Shown here piece by piece: positions 35,699-44,831 of a stretch of DNA of 64,000 bases (positions are counted from its first letter, which is position 1; each line of letters starts with the position of its first letter). Source of the stretch: Labilibaculum sp. DW002 (GTDB lineage Bacteria > Bacteroidota > Bacteroidia > Bacteroidales > Marinifilaceae). The position numbers and the translations under genes were made by a program. A model generated the notes under the pieces. It worked only from the letters and a program-made list of their open reading frames with translations, was not told the origin of the DNA and ran no database searches. Location of the stretch: positions 2,144,987-2,208,986 of the forward strand of contig NZ_JAKJSC010000001.1 of assembly GCF_029029525.1 (NCBI RefSeq), read 5' to 3'.

Positions 35699-37021
35699 AT
35701 GGCAAAATACGAAATCTTTCTTCCAGCAATGGGTGAAGGAATCATCGAGGCTACAATTACAAAGCTCCTAAAAAACGAAGGCGATTCTGTTGAAGAAGAA
35801 GACTCTATTATGGAAATCGCAACTGATAAAGTTGACTCTGAAATACCAGCCCCTGCAAATGGTGTTATTGCAAAATTATTATTCGAAGAAGGTGATATAG
35901 CACAGGTTGGCGATGTAGTTGCGATTCTTGTTACAGAAGGCGAAGAGCTTGCTACAGAAAAAGCAGACAACACTCCAGAAAAAGTTAAAACAGAAAATAC
36001 AATTGCAAAAAATATTACTCCAGTAGTAAAAGAAGAAAATTCGCCAACAATATCTAACAAAACAGAAAATGGATCTTTTATTTCTCCTTTGGTTCGAACA
36101 ATAGCCCAAAAAGAAAATATTAGTTCAGAAGAATTGAATCAAATCAAAGGATCTGGTGAAGGGAATCGTATTACAAAAACTGACGTACTCAGCTATTTGG
36201 AAAATAGAAAATCTGCTGGAACTTCCTTGAAAATGGCAGAACCAATTGTTGCTCCCGTTAGTTCGGGGCCAAGTGCTGCTCCTACCGCAAGTCATAAATC
36301 ATACGAAGGTGAGAATGTCGAAATTATTGAAATGGATCGTATGCGCAAGCTCATTGCAAAATATATGGTCAACTCAAAACAGGTTTCTCCTCACGTTACT
36401 TCATTTATAGATGTTGACGTTACCGGTTTGGTGCAATGGAGAAACAAGGTTAAAAATCAGTTCCTTGAAAAAGAAAAACAAAAACTAACCTTCACGCCTA
36501 TTTTCGTTGAAGCTGTAACTAGTGCTATTAAAGATTACCCGATGATTAATGTCTCGGTTGATGGAGATCGTATTATCAGAAAAAAATTCATCAACATAGG
36601 GATGGCCACTGCTCTTCCTAGTGGAAATTTAATCGTACCCGTAATTAAAAATGCAAATGAGAAAAACCTTATTGGGATTACTCACCAAGTAAACGATTTG
36701 GCTGAACGTGCCAGAGGCAATAAATTGCTTCCTGAAGACATAACGGGAAGTACTTTTACAATTACAAACCTTGGAGCGTTTGGAAGTACAACAGGAACGC
36801 CTATTATTAATCAACCTGAAGTTGCAATTTTAGCAGTTGGAGCAATTAAAAAGAAACCTGCAGTAATTGAAACACCACAAGGTGATACCATAGGTATTAG
36901 ACACATTATGGTGATGTCATTATCATATGATCATCGTGTGGTTGATGGTGGACTTGGAGGCATGTTCTTGAAACGTGTTGCAGAGAATTTGGAAAATTTC
37001 GACACCACTAGAACATTTTAA
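35699..37021 (+). CDS. 2-oxo acid dehydrogenase E2, dihydrolipoamide acyltransferase
   Basis: 440 residues: lipoyl domain (about 1-78; lipoylated Lys in EIATDKVDSEIPAP), a linker, the E3/E1-binding domain (about 120-160, SPLVRTIAQKENISSEELNQ) and the catalytic acyltransferase domain with H412 and D416 in SYDHRVVDGG. It passes the acyl group from E1 to CoA in a branched-chain or related 2-oxo acid dehydrogenase complex. The matching fused E1 is encoded 17 kb away (52357-54801), with no E3 in the window. The gene has its own promoter and terminator. Confidence 0.92.
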   Translation: MAKYEIFLPAMGEGIIEATITKLLKNEGDSVEEEDSIMEIATDKVDSEIPAPANGVIAKLLFEEGDIAQVGDVVAILVTEGEELATEKADNTPEKVKTENTIAKNITPVVKEENSPTISNKTENGSFISPLVRTIAQKENISSEELNQIKGSGEGNRITKTDVLSYLENRKSAGTSLKMAEPIVAPVSSGPSAAPTASHKSYEGENVEIIEMDRMRKLIAKYMVNSKQVSPHVTSFIDVDVTGLVQWRNKVKNQFLEKEKQKLTFTPIFVEAVTSAIKDYPMINVSVDGDRIIRKKFINIGMATALPSGNLIVPVIKNANEKNLIGITHQVNDLAERARGNKLLPEDITGSTFTITNLGAFGSTTGTPIINQPEVAILAVGAIKKKPAVIETPQGDTIGIRHIMVMSLSYDHRVVDGGLGGMFLKRVAENLENFDTTRTF

Positions 37022-37044
37022 AATCTCAAATAATGATAAAAAGA

Positions 37045-37074
37045 AACCTTTGACACATCGTCAAAGGTTTTTTT
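37045..37074 (+). terminator. Terminator of E2 gene
   Basis: A 10-bp stem AACCTTTGAC with GTCAAAGGTT, loop ACATC, followed by a T run. Confidence 0.85.
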
Positions 37075-37263
37075 ATGTTCCTTACAGGCTTATTGCTCAA
37101 AATATCAAACAAAATTATTTATTTTGTACACTTAGAATGCTTTATGTTGTCTATTTTAGCATGATATTAAAAAAAGCAGGTAAAAGACTAAGTTTTTATC
37201 AACAATTCTGCTTTTTTATTACTTTTGCTTTGGTGTTTAACCCTTATCTACTATATTTAGTTA

Positions 37264-40200
37264 TTGTTAATAAATAAAATTCATATAGCCTGCCCAAAAG
37301 CCCATCAGCAGAGCAGAAAAACCTCTATAATTGCAAAGGTTTTTCTTATGCTTTTCGTCTCTATCATTATAGGGATGAGTAGCTCCTACTCACTTTCCGC
37401 TTCGCCAAAGAAGAAAAAAATCACAGATAAAAGGAAATATCAGATTGCTGAAAAGTTTCTTGTGAACCGTAATTACTCAAAAGCAGCAGTTATATACAAA
37501 GAACTACTCGAACAGTCATCTCGTAATGCTGATCTAAACTTTAAACTTGGATTGTGCTATCTAAACATTGTTTCAGAGAAAGAAAAATCGGTTGGATTAC
37601 TGGAAAAATCAATACAGTATACCAGTTCTCGCAACAACGTTTCGATGGATGTTTATTTTAATTTAGCAAAAGCCTATCATGCGAATTATCAATTTCGCGA
37701 ATCAATAAAAGTTTATAAAGATTTATTACAAATCATATCTCCACAGAATACCTCTTTTAGGAATGATATTCAGCGACAAATGAAAATGTGTCAAAATGGA
37801 ATTGAACTGATGAAAAATCCAGTCAACATTTCCATTATTAATCTTGGCAATAAAATAAACACTGAATTTTCGGAACACAGCCCGGGAGTAACGGCAGATG
37901 AAAGCACAATGGTTTTCACTTCTCGTAGAAATGGCACCGGTAGCAAAATAGATTCTGACGGGCAATATTTTGAAGACATATTCATTTCACATTTAGTAAA
38001 TGGTTTATGGACAAATCCTGTTGGGATTGCGAAATTAAACACCATTGATCATGATGCTTCGATTTCAATTTCTGCCGATGGTCAGGAACTGTACATTTAC
38101 AAAGCTGGCTTTATAAATAGTCGTGAATCGGAAGGTGGCGATATTTTTGTTAGTCGTTTAGAAGGAACTGAATGGAGTGAACCAGAAAAACTTGCTCCTG
38201 TCATCAATTCCAAAAGCAAAGAAAGTCACATTTCAATTTCTGCTGATCACAGAACAATTTTCTTCTCGAGTAATCGACCTGGAGGTTTTGGCGGAATGGA
38301 TGTTTACAAAACAAGTAAACTACCAAATGGAAAATGGGGACGAGCAAAAAACTTAGGCCCAGCAGTTAATACTGAGCATGATGATGATGCTCCTTTCATC
38401 CACCCTGATGGTAAAACTTTATATTTTAGCTCTTCTGGGCATAAGACCATGGGAGGCTTAGATGTTTTTAAAAGTGTGAATCGAAAAGGACGCTGGACAA
38501 CTCCTGTAAATGTTGGCTACCCTATTAATTCAACAGACGATGATATTTATTATACTCCTACTCCTGATGGAAAAAGAGCCTATTTTGCTTCTTACCGAAA
38601 AGGTAGTTTAGGTAGAACTGATATCTTCTTAATTAAAACACCTGATGAAGAAAAGGTTGGTCTTTTTGTGTTAAAAGGGAAAGTAGTAAATACAAGTGGT
38701 AGTACTGTTTTAAATTCTAAAATTACAGTTAGTAAAGACGGAAAAGTTATCGGTATTTATAAACCAAATGCGGCAACTGGAAAATTCTTGTTTATTGTTG
38801 ATGCTGGAAAAAAATACGATATCGAAATTGTTGCAGAAGGCTACAGAACGCTTAGAACTGTATTAAATATTCCACCTGAATTTGCAAATAAAGAAAACAG
38901 AAGTGTAATTACTTTACTTCCATTAACGCTTAGAACTAAGGGTGAGCCTGATTATCCTCAAACTCTAGAGCTAATTGATTTAGAAGAGAGTAAACTGAGT
39001 GATATTGGTTCTTTACCATCAGAAAAAGATAGCATTCCTGAAAATAAAAATTTCCCAGAACCAGAAATTAAAAAGGATACAATTAGTCCTGCTTTACCTG
39101 TAGAACCAATTAAAACAAGCGAAACTGAAGTTGCAAAAACAAACGAATCAGCTAAAAAAGACAGCATTGTTAAAATTGAGGATACAGTTATTGAACTGCC
39201 TAAAGCGGAAATTAAAAAGCCGATTATTAAGGAACCTGTTATTGTAAAAGATGAACCAGTAGTTGAGCAAACGGAAGAATTAATTAAAAAAGCAATTCCT
39301 ACAGCTCCTGATTCACAACTTAAGAAATTGGACACTAGTGATCTTGCATTTACGCTTGACCTTGGGAACTTTAATTCTCCACGTCCTGATTTATTTGAAG
39401 GATTAGATGGTGTTGAAGAAACGCTTGGGCCAGATAAAAAATATCATTACACTTACGGGAAATTTAAAGATTATAAAAAGGCCGTAAAAGCTAAAAAAGT
39501 GATTGCAGCAAGAGGATTTAAAGCCACTAAAATCAGAATTCTTTCTAACGACAATATCGTTAAAGAAGGTAAAGGTGGAGAAACCTATTATACCATTCAA
39601 ATAATGGCGCTGAACATATCTGTGGAATCTGAATTCTTTGATAACCTTGATAACGTAAAGGCTTTCCCTTGCGATGATGGATTTACACGCTATACTTATA
39701 AAAAATTCACATCCTATCAGGATGCGCTTACTGAAATGAACCGATTAATTAGAATGGGTTACTGGGATGCTTTTATTCGTACCGTAATTAACGATCAATT
39801 GCTTTATCCAGGAATGAAATTTTCTGAAAGAAGTACATATACAATTCAAGTAATGGCCTTACGTTATCCAAAAGCTTTATCCTTCTTTTCAGATTTAGGA
39901 AAAGTAAAAGTATTCACGGATGTAAATGGATTGTATCGCTACACTTTTAAAGTATACAAGAATAAAACTGCTGCTATTCGCGATTTAGGATATGTATTGA
40001 AAAGAGGTTACTGGGATGCATTTGTTCGTAAATCATTATCGGGAGAGCATATTTTGGATTTAAACTCGACAGAAACAGATAATTTTTACACCATACAGGT
40101 AATGGCTTTAAAAAATGCCAGACCATTAAATTATTTCAATAATTTAGGGACAGAAAATCTTATTATGCACGAAGGTAAAGATGGTTTATCCAGATATACT

Positions 40201-40311
40201 TTTCAAAAGTACCGCTCCTTAACTGAAGCCAAAAATCAATTACCTTCAGTAACAAAAAAAGGTTATCTTGATGCTTTCACTCGTGAAATCAAATGGTATA
40301 ACAAACATTAA
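37264..40311 (+). CDS. Envelope TPR/PD40 protein with C-terminal SPOR-like repeats
   Basis: Up to 1015 residues. The start is uncertain: TTG at 37264 gives a proper signal peptide (RKTSIIAKVFLMLFVSIIIG), while the first ATG (37348) would remove the positive end. Order of parts: TPRs (about 55-190), PD40/WD40-like propeller blades (about 200-470; for example SADHRTIFFSSNRPGGFGGM), a carboxypeptidase-regulatory-like beta fold (about 470-545), a Lys/Pro/Glu-rich linker (about 560-690) and four SPOR-like repeats (about 710-1015; YTIQVMAL...YTF...GYWDAF). The same TPR-PD40-CarbD order occurs in T9SS protein PorE, which ends in an OmpA domain; here peptidoglycan binding would be by the SPOR-like repeats (inference). 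Confidence 0.75.
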   Translation: MLINKIHIACPKAHQQSRKTSIIAKVFLMLFVSIIIGMSSSYSLSASPKKKKITDKRKYQIAEKFLVNRNYSKAAVIYKELLEQSSRNADLNFKLGLCYLNIVSEKEKSVGLLEKSIQYTSSRNNVSMDVYFNLAKAYHANYQFRESIKVYKDLLQIISPQNTSFRNDIQRQMKMCQNGIELMKNPVNISIINLGNKINTEFSEHSPGVTADESTMVFTSRRNGTGSKIDSDGQYFEDIFISHLVNGLWTNPVGIAKLNTIDHDASISISADGQELYIYKAGFINSRESEGGDIFVSRLEGTEWSEPEKLAPVINSKSKESHISISADHRTIFFSSNRPGGFGGMDVYKTSKLPNGKWGRAKNLGPAVNTEHDDDAPFIHPDGKTLYFSSSGHKTMGGLDVFKSVNRKGRWTTPVNVGYPINSTDDDIYYTPTPDGKRAYFASYRKGSLGRTDIFLIKTPDEEKVGLFVLKGKVVNTSGSTVLNSKITVSKDGKVIGIYKPNAATGKFLFIVDAGKKYDIEIVAEGYRTLRTVLNIPPEFANKENRSVITLLPLTLRTKGEPDYPQTLELIDLEESKLSDIGSLPSEKDSIPENKNFPEPEIKKDTISPALPVEPIKTSETEVAKTNESAKKDSIVKIEDTVIELPKAEIKKPIIKEPVIVKDEPVVEQTEELIKKAIPTAPDSQLKKLDTSDLAFTLDLGNFNSPRPDLFEGLDGVEETLGPDKKYHYTYGKFKDYKKAVKAKKVIAARGFKATKIRILSNDNIVKEGKGGETYYTIQIMALNISVESEFFDNLDNVKAFPCDDGFTRYTYKKFTSYQDALTEMNRLIRMGYWDAFIRTVINDQLLYPGMKFSERSTYTIQVMALRYPKALSFFSDLGKVKVFTDVNGLYRYTFKVYKNKTAAIRDLGYVLKRGYWDAFVRKSLSGEHILDLNSTETDNFYTIQVMALKNARPLNYFNNLGTENLIMHEGKDGLSRYTFQKYRSLTEAKNQLPSVTKKGYLDAFTREIKWYNKH

Positions 40312-40312
40312 G

Positions 40313-40849
40313 ATGCAAATTCTGGAAGCCAAAAACATCCGCTTACGAGCTGTGGAACCTAGTGATTTAAAACTTCTCTACAAATGGGAAAACGATAGTT
40401 CCATATGGGAAGTTAGTCATACATTAAAGCCATTTTCCTTATTCGTTTTAAAACAATACTTGGAATCTTCGCACCTGGATATTTTTGAAACCAAGCAATT
40501 ACGATTAGTTATTGAGCTTAAAGATTCAGGAAAACCAATTGGCTTAATTGATTTGTTCGACTTTGATCCTTTTCATCAAAGAGCAGGTATCGGAATATTG
40601 ATTAATGATAAGGATAGTAAGAACAAAGGATTTGCTTCTGAAGCTTTAGATATCCTATGCTCTTATGCATTTAACACACTTCAAGTTCATCAATTGTATT
40701 GCAACATAACGGCTACCAATGAAATTAGTCTTCGCTTGTTTCAGAACAACGGATTCGAAATTATGGGAAATAAAAAAGATTGGATTCGCACAAAAGATGG
40801 CTGGAAAGATGAATATAGCCTTCAGAAGATTAATCTTCAAAATCCCTAA
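40313..40849 (+). CDS. GNAT-family N-acetyltransferase
   Basis: 178 residues from the ATG at 40313, one base after the previous stop (the frame is open 45 bp further up, inside the previous gene). RimJ/RimL-type GNAT: NIRLRAVEPSDLKLLYKWEN at the start, and acetyl-CoA-binding region GIGILINDKDSKNKGFASEAL with NITATNEISLRLFQNNGFE. The substrate could be a spermidine-like amine or a ribosomal N-terminus; not resolvable. Its 3' end overlaps the convergent HsdR_N gene by 20 bp. Confidence 0.9.
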   Translation: MQILEAKNIRLRAVEPSDLKLLYKWENDSSIWEVSHTLKPFSLFVLKQYLESSHLDIFETKQLRLVIELKDSGKPIGLIDLFDFDPFHQRAGIGILINDKDSKNKGFASEALDILCSYAFNTLQVHQLYCNITATNEISLRLFQNNGFEIMGNKKDWIRTKDGWKDEYSLQKINLQNP

Positions 40850-41294
40850 TCAACTCGTACATCGGAATTTCAGGAATAAACTTAAAGGTTTGCTTCTGAT
40901 AATCCATCTGGCAACAATAATGCTGCAAACCATTCGTAACCACTAGGAAAGGAACTCTCAACTTCATATTGTAACGTGCAATCTGATTAAATACATCTTG
41001 TGAGATTTTTATTTTGGCAGATTTACATTCTACAATGATCACCGGCTTCGCATTTTTATTGTACAAAACAATATCGCTTCTCTGTGGCAATAAGTTAACG
41101 TCAACTTTTTTTTCCACTGCAATTAAAGATGCAGGATATCCTTTCTCATCCACCAAGTATTGGATGAAATTTTGCCTTACCCACTCTTCCGGAGTCAATA
41201 CTACATACTTCCTTCGAATACTGTCAAAAATTAGTTTTCTTTGCAGCTCAGATTTTATTTTAAAGGAATAAGTTGGTAAATTTAAATTTTCCAT
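40830..41294 (-). CDS. Stand-alone HsdR N-terminal-type PD-(D/E)XK nuclease domain protein
   Basis: 154 residues, one domain: SDIVLYNKNAKPVIIVECKS with the nuclease triad D...ExK and the conserved Gln/Tyr region VFNQIARYNMKLRVPFLVVTNG. This equals the N-terminal endonuclease domain of type I restriction subunit HsdR but without helicase domains or partner HsdM/HsdS genes nearby. Such single-domain proteins are common next to holA in Bacteroidota and may be DNA-repair or structural proteins rather than restriction enzymes. Confidence 0.82.
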   Translation of the reverse strand: MENLNLPTYSFKIKSELQRKLIFDSIRRKYVVLTPEEWVRQNFIQYLVDEKGYPASLIAVEKKVDVNLLPQRSDIVLYNKNAKPVIIVECKSAKIKISQDVFNQIARYNMKLRVPFLVVTNGLQHYCCQMDYQKQTFKFIPEIPMYELIRDFED

Positions 41295-41356
41295 AAGATT
41301 ACGATTACTACCGCAAAGGTAGAAGATTATTCCTGATATTTAATTCCCATATCTAC

Positions 41357-42127
41357 ATGAAAACAAAAGAGGAAATTGTAAAAAACTGGTTAACAAGATA
41401 CACAGGTAGAGAACTATCTGATTTTACACCATATATACTTCTAACGAACTTTAACAACTATGTTGAGCTTTTTGCAGAATGGCACAATGTTAAAATTTTA
41501 GGTGAAGACAAAGCAATGCCAAATGCTTCCGCAGATAACATTACCATCATCAATTTTGGTATGGGAAGTCCTAACGCAGCTACAATTTTAGATTTATTAA
41601 GTGCTATTAAACCTAAAGGAGTTCTATTTTTAGGTAAATGCGGAGGTTTAAAGCGTAAAAACAAATTAGGTGACCTTATTCTGCCAATTGCGGCAATTCG
41701 AAGCGAGGGAACATCTAATGACTACCTACCACCAGAAGTGCCAGCCTTACCAGCTTTTAGTTTGCAAAGAGCCGTTTCACAGGTAATATCAGACAGAAAT
41801 AGAGAATATTACACGGGAACTGTTTTCACAACCAATAAGCGAGTATGGGAATACGACGAACGATTTAAAAAATACCTTTCCAAAACAAGAGCCATGGCAA
41901 TTGATATGGAAACTGCTACCATATTTACAGTGGGATTTTACAATGGCATTTCTACTGGTGCCTTGCTTTTGGTATCGGATCAGCCAATGATTTCCGATGG
42001 TGTAAAAACCGATCAAAGTGATGCCAAAGTAACTGACAACTTTGTTGAAGAGCATATTCGAATTGGAATTGAATCCTTACAAGAAATCATGCACAACAGA
42101 CAATCCGTTAAACATTTACGATTCTAA
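41357..42127 (+). CDS. AMP nucleosidase
   Basis: 256-residue member of the nucleoside phosphorylase fold; hydrolyses AMP to adenine and ribose 5-phosphate in purine salvage. NFGMGSPNAATILDLL forms the phosphate-site loop; GKCGGLK and AIDMETATIFTVGF (the base/ribose site with Met-Glu) follow; the SDQPMISDGVKT end is typical for the Bacteroidota type, which is shorter than E. coli Amn. It is followed after 11 bp by holA. Confidence 0.9.
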   Translation: MKTKEEIVKNWLTRYTGRELSDFTPYILLTNFNNYVELFAEWHNVKILGEDKAMPNASADNITIINFGMGSPNAATILDLLSAIKPKGVLFLGKCGGLKRKNKLGDLILPIAAIRSEGTSNDYLPPEVPALPAFSLQRAVSQVISDRNREYYTGTVFTTNKRVWEYDERFKKYLSKTRAMAIDMETATIFTVGFYNGISTGALLLVSDQPMISDGVKTDQSDAKVTDNFVEEHIRIGIESLQEIMHNRQSVKHLRF

Positions 42128-42138
42128 CAATTTACCAT

Positions 42139-43140
42139 ATGACATTTGAGGATATTTTAAAAAGCTTAAAAAAGAAAGAGTATGCTCCTGTTTATTTTTT
42201 AATGGGAGAAGAAAGCTTTTTTATCGATCAAATAACTGATTACATTATCGATAATGCTTTGCAGGAATCGGAAAGAGATTTTAATCAAACCATATTGTAT
42301 GGAAAGGATACAGATATTGGCACCATTGTAACTACGGCAAGAAGATTTCCAATGATGGCTGAAAAGCAATTGGTGGTGATACGTGAAGCCCAAAACATCA
42401 AAAATATTGATCAGTTATCCTCTTACATTCAAAATCCGCTAAAATCGACTATTCTTGTCATTAATTACAAATATAAATCTTTAGATAAGCGAAAAAGCTT
42501 CACAAAAGAAGTTGCCAAGAATGGGATATTATTCGAATCAAAAAAGATTTACGAAAATCAAGTTCCTGATTGGATTAAAAATTACGCAAGCAAACAAGGC
42601 TATCAAATTGAATCGAAGGCTTGTTTTCTTCTTGCTGAATTTTTAGGTAACGATTTAAGTAAAATAAAAAATGCGCTCGATAAATTAACGATAAATATTA
42701 CAGACGGGAAGACAATCTCTCCCAGTGACATTGAACGAAACATAGGGATCTCTAAAGATTTCAATAACTTTGAGTTACAAAATGCTTTGGGCAAAAAAGA
42801 CATTTTTAAAGCCAATCAAATCATAAACTATTTTTCAACGAATGAAAAAAATAATCCAATGGTTGTAACCATTGCCTTATTACACTCGTATTTCTCAAAA
42901 GTTTTAAAGTATTATTTTATAAAAAATAAAACAAACGATAAAACGGTTGCATCAAGCTTGCGCATTAATCCGTATTTCGTTAAAGATTATAAACTAGCAG
43001 CTAGAAATTACAATCCTAAAAAGCTGGTTTCAATTATCGCAATGTTGCGTGAATATGATCTAAAATCGAAAGGAATTGGTGATGTTAGTTCGAAGCATGG
43101 AGATCTTTTAAAGGAATTAATTTTTAAAATTCTCCATTAA
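42139..43140 (+). CDS. holA: DNA polymerase III subunit delta
   Basis: 333 residues; clamp-loader wrench subunit that opens the sliding clamp. N-terminal YFLMGEESFFIDQITDYI, AEKQLVVIREAQNI in the ATPase-like fold (inactive as in all delta subunits) and LAEFLGNDLSKIKNALDKL typical of the family. It follows AMP nucleosidase closely in one transcript. Confidence 0.93.
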   Translation: MTFEDILKSLKKKEYAPVYFLMGEESFFIDQITDYIIDNALQESERDFNQTILYGKDTDIGTIVTTARRFPMMAEKQLVVIREAQNIKNIDQLSSYIQNPLKSTILVINYKYKSLDKRKSFTKEVAKNGILFESKKIYENQVPDWIKNYASKQGYQIESKACFLLAEFLGNDLSKIKNALDKLTINITDGKTISPSDIERNIGISKDFNNFELQNALGKKDIFKANQIINYFSTNEKNNPMVVTIALLHSYFSKVLKYYFIKNKTNDKTVASSLRINPYFVKDYKLAARNYNPKKLVSIIAMLREYDLKSKGIGDVSSKHGDLLKELIFKILH

Positions 43141-43189
43141 TATGTAAATTAATAAATATTCAAAAATTAACTGTACGTAAATCCCAAAT

Positions 43190-43870
43190 ATGAGATTTAA
43201 TCTACCCGTTTACCTGCTTTTAATCCTAATTACCTGTAGCTTCTCCGAAAGTTTTGGGCAATTAACAGAACGTCCTGTTGCTACGAACGATACCGTTTCT
43301 ATTACAAATTATAGTGCAACAAATGAGGTTGTTTATATCGAAATTGATTTTCTAAGCAACGATAAATTTCCAGATATCGATCAATTGGAAACTTCGATCA
43401 TTGGTCAATCGGACCAATTTGGGAAAGCACACCTAATTGAAAACAATACACTTATCATATTCTATCCATATGAATCTAGCTATGGGATAGATACGATAGC
43501 TTATCAAATTTGTAATGGAGATAACAATTGTGACAAGGGTTTAATTGTAGTAAATGTTTTGGATCCTAATCAGGTTGAACTTACCATACCATCTTCATTT
43601 ACACCGAACAATGATGGTACAAACGATAATTTCTATATCAAGGGAATTGAGAATTATCCAGAAAATGAATTTATCGTATTCTCGCGTTGGGGAACGAAGG
43701 TATTCGAGAAAAGAAACTACTCTAATGATCAGGCTTGGGATGGTGGATACAACAAAGCTGGTGTAAAATTAGGTCCTGGGGATAAACTTCCTAAAGGAAC
43801 CTATTTCTTTAAGCTGATTATTAAAGACAAAGAGTATGTAAAAAGTGGATACATTGTAATTAAGTACTAA
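43190..43870 (+). CDS. Small secreted protein with gliding-type/T9SS type B C-terminal domain
   Basis: 226 residues with a signal peptide (MRFNLPVYLLLILITC... FGQ). A short beta-sandwich part (about 30-125) resembles cadherin-like Ig folds; the last 95 residues form the CHU_C type B sorting domain: IPSSFTPNNDGTNDNFYIKG, FSRWGTKVFEKRNY, AWDGGYNK, GTYFFKLI and KSGYIVIKY at the end. It is predicted to be exported by the type IX system. Very small for this class; first gene of a three-gene T9SS unit with PorP/SprF (3-bp gap) and an OmpA protein. Confidence 0.88.
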   Translation: MRFNLPVYLLLILITCSFSESFGQLTERPVATNDTVSITNYSATNEVVYIEIDFLSNDKFPDIDQLETSIIGQSDQFGKAHLIENNTLIIFYPYESSYGIDTIAYQICNGDNNCDKGLIVVNVLDPNQVELTIPSSFTPNNDGTNDNFYIKGIENYPENEFIVFSRWGTKVFEKRNYSNDQAWDGGYNKAGVKLGPGDKLPKGTYFFKLIIKDKEYVKSGYIVIKY

Positions 43871-43873
43871 TGA

Positions 43874-44827
43874 ATGAATTACAAACTTAAAAACTTTCTT
43901 CCTTTCGTATTAATTCTTTTGTGCTCCATGCAATTGCAAGCACAAGAAGACATACGCTTTTCAAATCATAAACACAATCGGCTTTTTTACAATCCTGCTT
44001 ATGCGGGAAGTAGTCCTTTTATGGAAGCTGTTTTAGCCTATCGCAACCAATGGGTTGGTGTAGAAGGTTCTCCCGAAACAGCTATGCTCTCGTTTCAAGC
44101 TCCAATTAATTATACCAATTCTGGAATAGGAGCAATTGTCTATCGTAATAAATTTGGTATACAATCGGATATAGGTATTTTTGTAAATTACGCTTACCAT
44201 TTACAAATAAACCATGATTCTAAACTTTCAATGGGACTTCAAGCCGGATTTGTTAACAAACAAATCAATTGGACCGAGTTAACTTTTTACGATCCAAACC
44301 CTAGCTCCCCAAATGATGAAATGATCCCAGATAATAATCTTTCAACTTGGGTACCTAATTTTGGTATTGGTTTTTATTATCATTCTCCTGATTATTATTT
44401 AAGCCTATCTATTCCGAGACTATTGGCAAATAATCAGCCTTCAACAGAGGGTATTTCAAATAATGTAGATTTCGATTCTAAATCTTTGTTCTATTATTTT
44501 GGCGCAGGAGTTAAACTACCAATAAGCTACGAAATAAATTTTGTTCCTTCCGTTTTGTACGTGGCATCACATAAAACATCGAACATAATCAGCTTTAATG
44601 CCAACTTTGAACACGATAGTGGTTTTTCTCTTGGAGCTGGATACAGAAGCGACAAAACTTGGGCAGGTATGTTGGGTTATCAAGTCAGTCAAAAACTTAG
44701 ATTTTCATACTCATATGAAAAATCTTTCGGAAATTATGGCTCAAAAGGATATACAAATCATGAAATAATATTAAATTACAATCTATCATTACGTAAAAGC
44801 CAGATTACATCACCAAGATATTTCTAG
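43874..44827 (+). CDS. PorP/SprF family type IX secretion membrane protein
   Basis: 317 residues: signal peptide, then DIRFSNHKHNRLFYNPAYAGS, the invariant start of PorP/SprF proteins, and a beta-barrel. SprF-type barrels hold T9SS cargo of the type B class at the cell surface. It starts 3 bp after the type B protein gene, so this pair likely forms a dedicated cargo-anchor set. Confidence 0.93.
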   Translation: MNYKLKNFLPFVLILLCSMQLQAQEDIRFSNHKHNRLFYNPAYAGSSPFMEAVLAYRNQWVGVEGSPETAMLSFQAPINYTNSGIGAIVYRNKFGIQSDIGIFVNYAYHLQINHDSKLSMGLQAGFVNKQINWTELTFYDPNPSSPNDEMIPDNNLSTWVPNFGIGFYYHSPDYYLSLSIPRLLANNQPSTEGISNNVDFDSKSLFYYFGAGVKLPISYEINFVPSVLYVASHKTSNIISFNANFEHDSGFSLGAGYRSDKTWAGMLGYQVSQKLRFSYSYEKSFGNYGSKGYTNHEIILNYNLSLRKSQITSPRYF

Positions 44828-44831
44828 TAAT

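Noticed and set aside
36975-37277. 100-codon frame overlapping the E2 end
   Set aside because: Starts inside E2, reads through its terminator and has no domain.
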